From the NCBI GenBank assembly GCA_036768485.1, contig JAVLUZ010000343.1, positions 615,001-679,000 of the forward strand: a DNA stretch of 64,000 bases, in the 5' to 3' direction. The position numbers and the translations under genes were made by a program. The notes beneath the pieces were generated by a model. The model saw nothing but the letters and a program-made list of their open reading frames with translations, was not told the DNA's origin and searched no databases. Shown piece after piece: positions 1-11,073 of this stretch; within the stretch, counting starts at the first letter, position 1; each line of letters begins with the position of its first letter. Origin of the DNA: Mermis nigrescens (Eukaryota > Nematoda > Enoplea > Mermithida > Mermithidae).

Positions 1-797
1 TATATATCTTTATAATGGCAGAAATTGCATTTCAAAAGGAAAAATGTCAAATTTTTCGGCGCTTTGCGCCGTTTTAAGACAAGTCTCAGTGATTTTCGCC
101 CTTAGAGACCCAGAAATTGGCTGAAATACATTACCAAACGTCGAACAACTGTTTTTACAAGACTAAAATTCCTACTGCACCATATTTTAGTACCCAAAAA
201 TTTGAGTGTACAAAACGTACAACGATTTTTGGGAAGAGTGTAAAATTCCCAAAAACTTTCGACGCTTCGTGCCGAAATGAATAATTGTTTGTCCTATATA
301 TCTTTAAAATGGCAGAATTTACATTTAGAATGGAAAACATGTTAATTTCTTCGGCGTTTGGCGCTGTTTTACGACAATTATTAGTGATTTTTACCTTTGA
401 GTCCAGAAATTAGCTAAAATACACTACCAAAAGTCAAACAACTCTGTTTTTACCACATTTAAATCGCTACTGTACCAAAGTATAGTACCCAAAAATTTGT
501 GTTTACAGAATGTACAAAGATTTTTGGGAAGACAAAAACTGTAAAAAAGTGTGAAATTCCCAAAAATTTTCGACGCTTTGCGCCGAAATGATTAATTCTT
601 TGCCCTACATATCTTTAAAATGGCAGAATTTGGATACAAAATGGAAAAAATGTCAAATTTTTCAGCGCTTCGCGCTATTTTGACCTAATTTTTAGTAATC
701 AGAATCCCAGAAATCAGCTAAAATACATTACCTAAGATCGAAAACCCTGTTTTACCGCACTAAAATCGTTGCTGTACTATTATAGTACACAGAAATT
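1..797. repeat. Array of about 300-bp repeats (Sat300)
   Basis: About two and a half head-to-tail copies of a unit of roughly 295-311 bp. Each unit holds a TCTTTAAAATGGCAGAATTT-like segment, a GCGC palindrome, a CACTAAAATCG segment, a TAGTACCCAAAAATTTG segment and a second GCGC palindrome (palindromes near 57, 258, 349, 569 and 660). The array runs off the left edge. The same unit recurs at 41200-41880. No coding potential is visible. Confidence 0.75.
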
Positions 798-798
798 C

Positions 799-1106
799 CG
801 CTCGTCGCATCCCTTTACTCAGGCTTATTTTAAACGCTGGCACCAACATTTTGGTCAGTCCATGATACTAAGCCTAAGCCTAATCAGCTGGTAAACCAGC
901 AAAACATTACGAATACCATGCAATCTTTATTGAAATTAACCAGCGTTAGTCGATTGGTTATGGTTCTAGACTTTAGAGCAAGAGGTCCACGTTTCGAATC
1001 CGACTGGCAGCATCTTTCTCTCGTTCCCTCAGATGCTACCGACCGCACACATACGCCCTTATAATATGACTATGTTAATACATATGTGAACCAGCTACAC
1101 AAATGC
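799..1106 (+). repeat. SINE-like composite repeat, copy 1
   Basis: It begins with one arm of the foldback element seen intact at 35513-35651 and continues into a tRNA-like stretch. That stretch has an A-box-like TAGTCGATTGG near 944-956 and a B-box-like GTTTCGAATCC near 991-1001, followed by a non-tRNA body ending near AGCTACACAAATGCCC. The 5' part recurs at 35600-35797 and the 3' part at 37770-37897. The pol III boxes are degenerate and no tRNA cloverleaf closes, so this is a SINE-like repeat and not a tRNA gene. Confidence 0.5.
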
Positions 1107-1689
1107 CCCCACACCATAAAGTAAAGTTTAGCCCGTGTGGCGGCCGTAAAGCAGCATGCTTTTTATATGCTTTTCACATTATCCTGCACTATTTAGGCAA
1201 TAAAATATTTTATTTTTTCAACGTTTTTGACGTAAAAAATGCTTATGATGCACTCGAAGCGATTATTTTTTTGGAGTTTTCCTGCGATGAAACGATGAAA
1301 AATAAAAGCGCTGTATTTTTCGGATTTTCCGTCACAGAATAGCATCATGCAACCTTATTGCTCATTTCTTAGTCGTGTCGAAATTTTCCCGGAATTCCCC
1401 TACCAGTGAACAGTTTTATTGGAATTTTTGCTTAAATATCACTTTTTGACGTCATTTTGGCCCAAATTAGGCTCAGTCTTTGACCCGAATCCCGAATCGG
1501 CTGAAATCCTCAGCCAGCCATGATGCGGATCATTGGGGCTAATAAAGAAGTCAAACTGCCTGAGCAGCAAACATCCAAAAACCCAAACCGGACATTTGAA
1601 ACTAAACTTCGCTACAGTAATTGCAGCTATTTCTGTAAGAAGAGTGAGCAAAGTCAACCAATCAACGACACGTACGCAGGTTCTCTTTT

Positions 1690-2335
1690 CGCGTCAAAAG
1701 CCTTTGAAAAACTCGGTTGTAATTTTGCTAAGTTTGAAAAACACTGTGCTAATTTTTTGAAAACCTTCGTTGTATTTCACGAAATTTGAAAATGTTTGCT
1801 AAGTTTGAAAAACACTGTGCTAATTTTTTGAAAACCTTCGTTGTATTTCACGAGATTTGAAAAACTCGCTTGTATTTTTGTAAAGTTTGAAAAACACTGT
1901 GCTAATTTTTTGAAAACCTTTGTTGTATTTTACGAAGTTTGAAAATGTTTGCTAATTTTGAAAGACACTGTGCTAATTTTTTGAAAACCTTCGTTGTATT
2001 TTACGAAATTTGAAAATGTTTGCTAAGTTTGAAAAACACTGTGCTAATTTTTTTGAAAACCTTCGTTGTATTTTACGAGATTTGAAAAACTCGGTTGTAT
2101 TTTTGCTAAGTTTGAAAAACACTGTGCTAATTTTTTGAAAACCTTCGTTGTATTTTACGAGATTTGAAAAACTCGGTTGTATTTTTGTAAAGTTTGAAAA
2201 ACACTGTGCTAATTTTTTGAAAACCTTCGTTGTATTTTAAGAAATTTGAAAAACTCGGTTGTATGTTTGGTAAGTTTGAAAAACTCTGTGCTATCTTTTT
2301 GAAAACCTTCGTTGTATTTTACGAGCATCAATAAC
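1690..2335 (+). repeat. Minisatellite with two alternating unit lengths
   Basis: Eight copies of a core close to GAAAAACACTGTGCTAATTT, starting near 1735, 1802, 1891, 1959, 2029, 2110, 2199 and 2275. Each is followed by GAAAACCTTCGTTGTATTT. Spacing alternates between about 67-70 and 80-89 bp, depending on whether the linker is the GAAAATGTTTGCTA or the AACTCGGTTGTA type. It is therefore a mixed higher-order tandem array. The overlapping reading frames are by-products. Confidence 0.85.
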
Positions 2336-2735
2336 ACTGCATACTAGCAAGCAAAATTTCCAAGTTTTGCAACTTTATTCAAAGCGCTGAGAGGTCTTCT
2401 AATTTTCAAACCAAAAGGTTCATAATTTTGAATTTTTTTGTGTGATTCAAAAGTCATTTTGAATAATAAATGCTTGTTTTTATTGAAATAAATCGTTCAT
2501 CTTGAGACTTCAGTTTGAATTTTTGAATGCATTTATCTCAGAGTTTGTGCATGGATATTCAATTTACTTGAACTTATTCAATGTGTTTTTCAAACCAGAA
2601 GGTTCATTGTTATGAAAGTTTTCGTTCATTGTTTTTTGAATTTCTTCGTTGTAATTGCCAGAAAGTTTGAAAACTTAGGTTGTAAGTATGCATATTAGCA
2701 ATATTTTTCAATTGACCCTTATGGCTTTCCGTAAG

Positions 2736-4263
2736 ATGGATGCCAATCAATTTTACATGACTCTTCCGAGCAATTTGCAAGAATCAAATACCGCGGCCAC
2801 ATTTGTAACCAGCCTGCCCAGGCGAATCGTGCTAAATGGCGACTGAGAAGTTGGTCTGGCTGAAATAATCTACGCAAATACGTGGCACAATGTTGCCGAG
2901 GATTAGAATATGATACAATTTTACGATTTTAAAAATAATGTACGAATAAAGATGCTCATTTCCCGAGCCAGATACCAAAGTATGCACGATCTCGTTAAAA
3001 CAATCAGCGAGGGATTAAAAATAGTAAGTCAAAACAAAAAATTTGACTACACGGAACATATAAGCTTGCAGTGTGATGATAATAAAAAATGCTGCCATCT
3101 GAAACTTAACACTGAACACGTTTGATGCTTAAAATTAACGACACATTTAATGTACAGGGTGGTTAATAACCTTTTGATAAGGGGTCAGTGCTATAACTAT
3201 AAAATTTGGGATCAAACCAAATATACCATTAGATAGAAAATTTAAAACGGAATTTATCGATGCCAAATTAAAAATCAGTTTGCCTGAGACCGGCAAGAGA
3301 AATAGTTTTTAAACGATCGGGGTATGAACACAATTAATAAATGTCGATTTTCGATACTTATCAAAATATTTTTCAAGTTTCTCTACAAAGTTTTATATCA
3401 ATACCAATTAGGTCCTATTTTCGGCCTGAAAAATGTTTGGTCGCTGGTCAGACTGTTTTAGTTCACGAAAAGACGCCTTGCATGCGAGCTAATCCAACCC
3501 AACATTTCTTAAAACAATCAAACGTGCAATTTTGAGGGTAAGGATATTTAGCCCGGAAATTCACTCAACTTAAATGCCGCCTAAACCATTGGGCCAATCA
3601 TAATGATGAATCCGAGGCGCAAATACTTGCTCGAATCTGACTGGTCGATAATCATTAAATTTTGCACAGAAAGGAGGAAAATATTTGGAAAAGTCTTGAA
3701 AATCAACGTAGTCTGTTTATTGGTATGTGTTCATACTCAGATCATTTTGAAAGCTGTTTCTCGTACAAGTGATAGGCACACTGATCATTAATCAGGCATC
3801 AATAAATTCCGTCTCACATTCTCTATCTAATGGTATATTTGGTTTGATCCCAAGCCCTATAGTTATAACGCTTACCCCTAGCAAAAGGTTGCTAACCACA
3901 CGGTACATGCTGGGATTCATAGAAAGCCAATTCAGTAGTGTAAATTATACTGTCGCACAAGAATTAAGTATAGCTGTCCGTCATTCTCCTGATATGCTAG
4001 GTGGTATGCATAATTTTTACGTGTATTGCGATATTTTTGAGCCTCAAATAGTTGGGAATATTTTTGCGCCACTTCTGCAAGTTGTAAATATTGAAGGAAA
4101 ATACATGGATATTGTAATTCACTCGTACATTAGCCCCCATTATATACCTGTACTCAAGAAAGCATTCAATACTGTTGAAATGAACAATAAAAGCGAGTAA
4201 GATAAACCCGTGCCTTTTGAATTTAGCAAAACTATCGTTAAATTGTGTTTCAGACGTCAGTAG
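2736..4263 (+). pseudogene. Decayed Polinton/Maverick capsid gene (penton or minor-capsid type), split by a transposon
   Basis: The N-terminal part (2736-3154) starts with an ATG and carries FYMTLPSN and, after a stop, EVGLAEI. The C-terminal part (3906-4260) carries YVYCDIFEPQIVG near 4020 and PVPFEF near 4210. I recognise these as hallmarks of the Polinton/Maverick capsid family, from memory of the family and not from a search. Whether it is the penton or another capsid protein is less certain. Four stops interrupt one frame: TGA 2844, TAG 2904, TGA 3123 and TAA 4198; a final TAG lies at 4261. The 749-bp element at 3155-3903 plus one TA accounts exactly for the frame difference between the two parts, so the host gene shows no frameshift. 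Without the insert it spans about 258 codons. It is a non-functional virus-like relic. Confidence 0.7.
3155..3903. mobile_element. Long-TIR DNA transposon inserted at TA
   Basis: The arms 3155-3450 and about 3600-3903 are inverted copies of each other, diverged but alignable over about 300 bp. They start CAGGGTGGTTAATAACC on the left and, read inward from the right, CCGTGTGGTTAGCAACC. A TA flanks each side (3153-3154 and 3904-3905), and the host reading frame is kept if the element and one TA are removed. No transposase is visible. The TA target and the end sequence resemble the element at 8862-9454. The first 45 or so codons of the open frame from 3769 lie in this element and not in the capsid gene. 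Confidence 0.75.
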
Positions 4264-4296
4264 GCCCTAAATATCACCTTTTATCGAATATTGTGA

Positions 4297-4575
4297 ACAT
4301 GGATCAAGGATAAAAAATTTACAATCATTTCTAAATGCACCTGCTTCTTTTGGCCCCTGCTCAAGGCCGAGTACAAACAAAGTTTAATACAATACGATGC
4401 AGAGGCTTTCAAAAACTTTTCCCGTCTTATCAAACAATGTTTCACTAACCGAGATATACACGCTCTAGCTAATCTGTGGCAAAATTTTAATGACCGAGCT
4501 AAAGAACATTTTACATATTTTCACGAACGATCGATTGACGAGCATATACTTTGTTGCATAGTACTCAAGAATTGA
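4297..4575 (+). other. Unassigned open stretch beside the capsid relic
   Basis: An open frame of about 92 codons without an obvious start ATG; an upstream ATG at 4299 in another frame stops at once. The predicted peptide is charged and probably helical (residues such as AEYKQSLIQY and NDRAKEHFTY). It follows the capsid relic by 30 bp, so it may be a further fragment of the same Polinton. I do not recognise it. Confidence 0.3.
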
Positions 4576-5311
4576 ACATCTTTTTGATTTATTCACAAAA
4601 ATGCCAGTGCACGCATGAAAATTCGAAAATTTTGACCAGACTGCTTAAAAGCGGCTGCTTTCACAGGGGGTAGCCTCGGCTTGTAGACAGATGCGTTTTT
4701 AAAAACTTCATAAACATCTAAAAACCAATTAATAATTAGCCCCCTCTTTTTAAGACCACTCTGCATGGAGTGTTCCATCTCTCAGTCAAATTTCACACAA
4801 ATCCGACCGCTGGTTTGTAAAAATCAATCAATAATCAAACTTTCACGGGAACAGCTCCCCTTGTGCCACCTCCCTACGCGTAGGCCTAGGCGCCATTTAG
4901 ACCACCTCCGCAGGATTGCTTGAGGTTTATAGGCACCATCCCCATGGACCCCTTAGACTCAAAACTCATGAAAAAAATCGATAAGCATAGTCTCCCGGGA
5001 AACTTATTTGGGCAGGTCCAGGCACGCCCCAGGGCCCCTCCCCCTTCATATCCTTCATCACTGCCTATGCTACATCAGTGTTTCCTGGCCCCACCCCAGG
5101 GAGCACGTTAGGGCCCGCCCGCCTATGCTTAAGCACAGGCTATCCCTCAGCACACTCTCCCAGGGTGACCCGGACAACTACTGGCTAAAAACTCATCTAA
5201 GTCTGCAATTAACGTCCACTTTCAAAAATGTACATTCGCAGAAAAATAAATTTTCATCCATTTTTCTCTAATGTCGCCTAATATATCTGCATACAATCAT
5301 CGAGATCTCAC
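4576..5311. other. Gene-free stretch
   Basis: No exon homologous to receptor exons 2-4 is seen here, although they would be expected downstream of receptor exon A. The C-rich segment near 5020-5110 gives only spurious open frames. Confidence 0.5.
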
Positions 5312-5719
5312 GTGTTGTCTACGGCTAATCAGTAATCGATTGAAGGTGACGAACAACAACGACCAATATCGACCGCTCGCGGTGACCAAGTTGAAAAATT
5401 GCTCAACGACGCAAATTTTACCCGTCGCCAACATGGTTTGATAGCCCAACGCTGATATGCAAATTTGATAGATGGAATGCGCCAAGAAGAAAATGGATCG
5501 AATCAAATAAGTCGTATTTAAATTCAAAACTAAGCATTTAACGTTGAATGGAATTCGACCACTTTTGCACCGAATCAAAATGTGTTCACAAATTAGGCAA
5601 AACCCAAAAGCTAAAGCCGAAAATATGGCCATTAGCGCCGAAATTATCGTGAATTCAAATGAGGGCGCTTCCGAACCGCAATTCGGTGAATTTTCGTCGC
5701 TAATTTCCGAATAATTCAT
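5312..5719 (-). CDS. Receptor A, exon 1 only (7TM receptor fragment)
   Basis: Read on the minus strand from ATG 5719 to a GTGAGA donor after 5312 (phase 0), this encodes 136 residues with no stop. It has an acidic N-terminus, then TM1 (around FTIISALMAIF), TM2 (NTTYLIRSIFFLAHS), a cysteine before TM3 (GKICVVEQF) and TM3 ending FNRLL where rhodopsin-like receptors carry DRY. About 95 of 116 aligned residues match exon 1 of receptor B, and the splice site is in the same place. No exons 2-4 are seen between here and the left edge; a relic Polinton and satellites lie there instead. It is either a solitary duplicated exon or a gene whose remaining exons lie outside the window. Confidence 0.65.
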
Positions 5720-8511
5720 CTTTGTGATTATTAATAATTTATCAGGCGAATGGTCAGAAATATATTGAAACCTTTGTTTCCTTGCTCTAAATAAGGAAAA
5801 ACTGATTATCAGCATACATGGGGCAAGAAACCTCTCAGGAGTCTGGTTCGGTGAGATTGTCAAATATGGCCAGAAATGTTTCTAAAAATAGTATTCTGCG
5901 AGGGTTCTACAGTAATCTCTGTGAGCTTCTCTTCTGTGGAGGGTGTACACCTCCGCAAACACCCCGCACGCCAACGCGTGATTATCACACGAGCGAATGA
6001 GTACAGCCTCGCCGGTCTGGGGCCCAAACCAAATCTCGTCCTTGGGCCGCTTCGGAGGAAGGGGGTAGGTTCAGCTGATCCGGAGAATCTGTTAAAGAAC
6101 TTCTTAGATTCAGAATGGTATCAAAACCGATGAATTCTTAAATAGAAAAGAAATATATCAATACACAGTTGCTGTGCTAGTTAATTTTTAGCTCTTCTGC
6201 ACAAATTTTATTATTTTCGTCCACTTTTGGCCATTATTTTGCCTTATTTTTGTCAGAATATCTCAAATTTATATATTCTGAGGAGTCTAGTAAGACCATG
6301 GCCGATCCGGAGAAGGTCTGCCAGCTAGTGGTTCAGTCATAGATTTATTTTGAATCAAAATTGCCGCAAAAACGGGTATAACATTAAAATTCGCTAACCG
6401 TCTGTTTGTGGTCAATTTCAAACAATTTTGAAGGAAATTCCTTGATTTTCATGGATTTTGAAATGCATTTTGCCTCATTTTTCCAAAAAAAAGTTTCTAT
6501 CTCTTATACTTGAAGTCTGACTCCCTAAACCCCCATTTGCTCGTCTGCTCTAGACCTCACCCGTCCTCGCCACCCCACATCTGCAAGCCTAATCATAAAC
6601 ACACAGGCACGCATTAAGAATCTGCCCACAACTTTTTTCCTTTGTAGAAAACCAATATTTTTTTATGTTTTGGATAGTGGACCTTCAACATAGACACAGT
6701 TAAAAATTGTTAAATAAACTTAATATTATTCTAAAGACCGAAATAAAGTCAAACTGATAATTCAAAACCGAACGATTGCTAAAAACTAATAAAACAGCTT
6801 AATTTTCTGATATTTCCTGAAGAAATTGAAAATTCTTGGTGTCAACAACATTTTAGCGGTAATTTAAAGCTGTTCGTGGGGTAGAAAGGAGTCAAAACCG
6901 TAGACGGTCGTTAGTCAATGTCAACAAAACGATAGAACCTGTACTTTCTCTATAAAATCGTGTTTAATTAAGGATGGAGAAAAGTATTTGATAATACAGT
7001 GGAGAAGAATCGTCCAATTTAATATAATGCTTTACTAGGAGCCGTCCAGAAAAGCGAATGCAACTTATGCTCCCCACGGCAAAAATGTAGTACTAAACGC
7101 CGCTATTTTGCGAACCTGGATACTTCACGGGTCTTTTAACTTAAATCCGGTCACCACAAACAGTTACCCAGGGTGCCCGCCTAGTATAGAGGCCAGGGGA
7201 TTCGATATCGCGGGTCCATCCTGTTAGTATTGTCTGTGATTTTTTCGAATGCTTGATAATTTTGTACCTACTTATCTTGCATGAAAACAAAATATCGTGG
7301 AACAAAAAGCGTTGCAAGTGAAAAATTACTGGTGGTATTTTAAAACCTGAGGCAGGAAATCCCTTTTAGTCCTGAATTAAAGAATAAATCTTCCATATAA
7401 ATCCGAAAACCTTCCCCATCCTATGTCTTGACCTTTTTGTCAAGTATGAGTAATGGCTTCTGTCGTTTACAGCAATAAAAAATTATTCTCAAGAATCAGA
7501 GACAAACTATAACATCAATTATTACCGTCTTTAAGGACGTTCGAATAATTTGTATGCGTATCGCACATTATTTATTATCCGAATGCAATTTTTCAGTAAT
7601 ATAAGAGTGATTTTGAAAAATTTCAACATTTATTAGTAAGCGCTAGCCTAGTCACATGCATGCACATACGGGCCGTAACCAAATTTTGGAGTGTCTAGGA
7701 TTTGCGAAAATTGTGATGAAAACGTCAAAACTTCAATTTTTGGGTCTCCTTTGTGGGCAGTATTTTGATTTTCTGTAGTCCAACCCCATCCATATCTCCA
7801 TTTGGTTGGGATCAGGTGCACCGCCATATTTGCCTCGTGGCATTCGAGTGAGCCATTGCAGTCGAGTGCGCTGCCAGGGGCGATCGCGCCGCCAAAGTAC
7901 ATACATAGTGCGTATAGTATGCGGTAGGTACCTTTGAAGGCGCATGCACTCATTTTATATATCATAATGTTCCTAAAAAGACGCTAACGTTTACTAAAAT
8001 AAAGTACTAGTGAGGGAGTGGTTCCAACTTTTTACCGGCCAGAAGTGCTAAAAAGAATGCGCTTAGCGATTTCTCTTTCAGCACTCAGTCCCAAGCCGGA
8101 GGTTAGGATCAGGCACCTTTAAATACAGTCTTGAAAGAAAGGCAGCCGGGATATGTGCAGCGGCAATATTGGAACCACACTTCACCAGTTGGGGGTGAAG
8201 GTTCGACTAGCGTGGTCAAACGTTAACGTTTTTCAAATAACGTTAATTTTTAAAATGCATTTTCCAATATCAAAATCTTTTCAATTTTTTATTGTTTAGA
8301 TATTCTGACACGGAATTTCGTCTTGAAGTTACAAATGCCATTTAAAACTTGCTAGCATTATAATTGAGATCGAAGACTGAAATTTTTGTTATTTCAAAAT
8401 TTTTTTGTCATAAAGAGTAAAAACTTCATTCCAGTCTGAAAAGCGTACCAACGAAGTCTTAAAAGAGAAGGATCCATTATTTAGAGTTTATATTACATAT
8501 TCAGTTACGTT
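5720..8511. other. Gene-free repeat-rich stretch
   Basis: It holds a diverged R2 copy (6290-6525) and GC-richer DNA at about 7800-7935 that resembles 9640-9740 on the other strand (shared GGCGGCGC and CTGGCAGCGC blocks). The remainder is AT-rich with no exon I can defend. Confidence 0.4.
6290..6525 (+). repeat. Diverged R2 repeat
   Basis: Shares with 20618-20875 and 27955-28200 an order of blocks: GGCCGATCCGG near the start, a paired GCTAA/ATAACG middle, TTTCAA.CAATTTTGA, and GCATTTTGCCTCATTTTTCC near the end. Confidence 0.45.
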
Positions 8512-8695
8512 ATCAAGGTTGCCAAGTGCTCCTTATAAGAAAAACCCCAATTTTAACCTCAAACTGCCTGAAATAACCCCAACCAATGGTTAAGCATAGG
8601 CACTAAAAAACCTCAATCGCTAAAAAAAGCCTCCAACGGCCTCAAAAAACCCCAAAATTGGGGGAAAACCCGCAACTGGGCAAGCCTATAAGTTA
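8512..8695 (-). mobile_element. CAGGGTTGCCA-family element
   Basis: Starts CAAGGTTGCCAAGTGC and ends ACTGGGCAAGCC, giving imperfect inverted ends. Between them are AAAAACCTCAATCGCTAAAA and GCCTCCAACGGCCTCAAAAAA, the reverse complement of the blocks at 62832-63073 and 23785-23880. GTTATC occurs just outside both ends, which may be a decayed target duplication. Confidence 0.55.
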
Positions 8696-8861
8696 TCTAC
8701 GCTCGTTTGACCCCCTCCCCGAGAATCCAGTACCCCTAGAATTGAATTTGTGGCATGCTTTCGAAATTTTGTCAGTATAACACTATCTCAATCTCCACAA
8801 TTTGTTCACTGTCACGCAAGAACATAACTCTAAAGTTTCCAGTAGGTACCTACCTAATATA

Positions 8862-9454
8862 CAGGGTGCTCCATAACAAAGAGGATACATTCTGATTTAA
8901 TAGGTCATAACTTTGATTGATGTGAACATAAAACTTTAGGATCAGCTGCTATAGATAGATAAGCATGTCATCATTTCAACTTCGTTAAAATTTTGACCAT
9001 TTGCTAGCGGTTCGTGTACTACGGCAACTTGTTCGCACTTCACTTTGACATGGTTTAAACCCTAGAGTTTCTGCATCATATCACGTTACTACGTATGTAG
9101 GCATCCTTTTTGACATTTTTGGCAATATGTCCAGTCAAAAAAATTAAATACCACATTTATAAGCACCCAGTAGATTAACGACCTACTGAGAGGAAAAATT
9201 TCAGGATACTGTCAAAAGAGTATGTCAATTGATGGCAAGACCAATGAAGCTATTGGCGTTTAAACAAAATCAAAGTATGGTGTAAACAACCCGTGGTGGG
9301 CTCGAACCGTTAGTATCTGATAAAAATATTTTGACATGGCTTGAAAGAAGACACCTTCCTCTTTCTAATGCAGCTTGTCTAAAGTTTCATGTCCACGTCA
9401 GCCCAAGTTATGACCTCTTGAATCGCAATGTAGCCTTTTTTATGGGCCACACTG
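8862..9454. mobile_element. TIR element of 593 bp inserted at TA
   Basis: About 80 bp at each end form imperfect inverted repeats: CAGGGTGCTCCATAACAAAG on the left, CAGTGTGGCCCATAAAAAAG read in from the right, and GAGGTCATAACTT shared deeper in. TA lies outside each end. No transposase frame remains. The architecture is that of a Tc1/mariner-type or other TA-inserting non-autonomous element. Confidence 0.75.
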
Positions 9455-10059
9455 TATATTGGCGACAGCAGATGCATCACTGAGTGACTTTTGACCACTT
9501 ACAAAAAGATTTATCAGATAAAAATAGCAATATGTATGTGTGTTGTCTGTTTGTACATAAATGGCTCACTCTAGTCCAATCTATGCTTGCTTCTACATGC
9601 ATACATTATTGTGGGTTGTGTGTACAGAATTTGTTCGCAAGCGGCGCACTCGCTCCTGGCAGCGCAAGCGCTCTTGACCCGGTGGCACACTCGAATTTGG
9701 CGGCGCACTTGGAGCCGGCCGCCGACCCGCCCATGTGTGGTTGCGTTATTTAATACATTACGCAATTTTCAAAAAATTGAAATTCAGGTAAATTAAGCAG
9801 CTGAATGAAGATCTCTTTCATGAGCCAATTAATAGATTAATTAATTAAGTAATTAATTGATTGATCAGTTAAAGGGATTAACGGATTGATCAGAATACAA
9901 ATATTTGTTCAAAGAATCAATTTAGTCATATGTGCATTTTTACTGCCCACAATTATATTGTTACAAAAAGGCGTGATAATATCTACGTGCAAATCGCCTT
10001 CCACATATAGGCAACGAAACTAAGAAATGATTGAAAACTAATGCTAAGAGCATAATGAA

Positions 10060-10980
10060 TCAGCCAAACCATTTTTCCGTTCATATTCATCAACTCAGAG
10101 GGTTCGATGATCTAAACTTCGACCGAAATACGCTAATAAATTCATAATTATTTTAATTAAGAAGCTGCTGCAAAAGAAATTACGTGCATTTCCGCTAATA
10201 AGGAATGAACGGATACGATTTGAATTTGCGTTTCGTCATAAACCTCTATATTATTCATTCAGTCGATGCATTAATTTAAATTGGCTCTTTGCATGATTAA
10301 TACAAATGATTTAAAAACCAAATCGTATTTTGACGTATTTTGAAATAAATTAAAATCTGCATTTTGTTTCAATTCAATCAAGATTGCGCCTTCAATTTAA
10401 GAATTTTCCAGCAGTCGCTTCTACAGTTACGTGGAAACGGACTATTCTTGTCCATATCAACATACTTATACGTACGTCATGGCATGTCATATTCGCATAC
10501 TGTTTAAAAAGACTACACAAATTCGTCGAATTGTTCTGATTTCAAAATGTGAAACAACCAATCTACAGTAATCCTAAAAAATTGTCGAAATTTGGTTTTT
10601 CTTATCATCATTGACTCAATGAGTTATTGAGCCTGATGAGTGGAATATGTCGAAATATACTTACATAATTTAATTTTAGACTGCATGCTCTGCATAAAAA
10701 CATACAAACAAATCATTTCGTTTGATGATTCGTTCTACGATTTTGGCTTTTGACGTGAATGACACAATTTTCCGAGCAAACTTGTAAACCCTTTTCTCGT
10801 CATTTTTTTTTAATAGACGTCGACTCGCACGAAAAAGCCCATAAAAACTACCCAAAAGTACCTCAGCTTAGTCGTGCATACAAATGTTTTTTACTCAGAA
10901 ACTATTATACCACAATCGATGCAACTGTAGTATATTTCACACAAGTTTTAGAACATATGAGACAGATTATAGCTGCTTAA
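10060..10980. repeat. Segmental duplication, copy 1
   Basis: Aligns in order with 19000-21580. Shared blocks include GATCTAAACTT, TTATTTTAATTAAGAAGCTG, TGCATGATTAATACAAATG, GGAATATGTCGAAATATA and TTTTCCGAGCAAAC. Copy 2 is longer because repeats, including an R2 pair, have been inserted. Both copies lie upstream of a minus-strand receptor exon 1, so the duplicated unit probably included a receptor gene. Confidence 0.7.
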
Positions 10981-11073
10981 TAATTTAGAATGATGGTCAT
11001 ATGGGCACATACAGTGTAAATAAAGGGCCAATTGACGACCACACATGGGCGTGTTAGGAGAGAGGGTCAGGCA

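Noticed and set aside
960..1015. tRNA gene around GTTTCGAATCC
   Set aside because: T stem and acceptor stem do not pair and the sequence recurs as a repeat, so it was called SINE-like.
1690..2335. CRISPR array
   Set aside because: Units are nearly identical throughout with no unique spacers, in a clearly eukaryotic genome.
3769..3903. N-terminal part of the long frame ending at 4200 as capsid protein
   Set aside because: This part is the right arm of the TA-inserted element; its inverse copy lies at 3155 onward.
7165..7225. tRNA-like GGATTCGATATCGCGGG stretch
   Set aside because: The A-box-like and B-box-like pieces are only a few bases apart, so no tRNA can fold.
9290..9320. B-box-like GGTTCGAGCCC on the minus strand
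   Set aside because: No A box or cloverleaf around it; it is inside the TIR element at 8862-9454.
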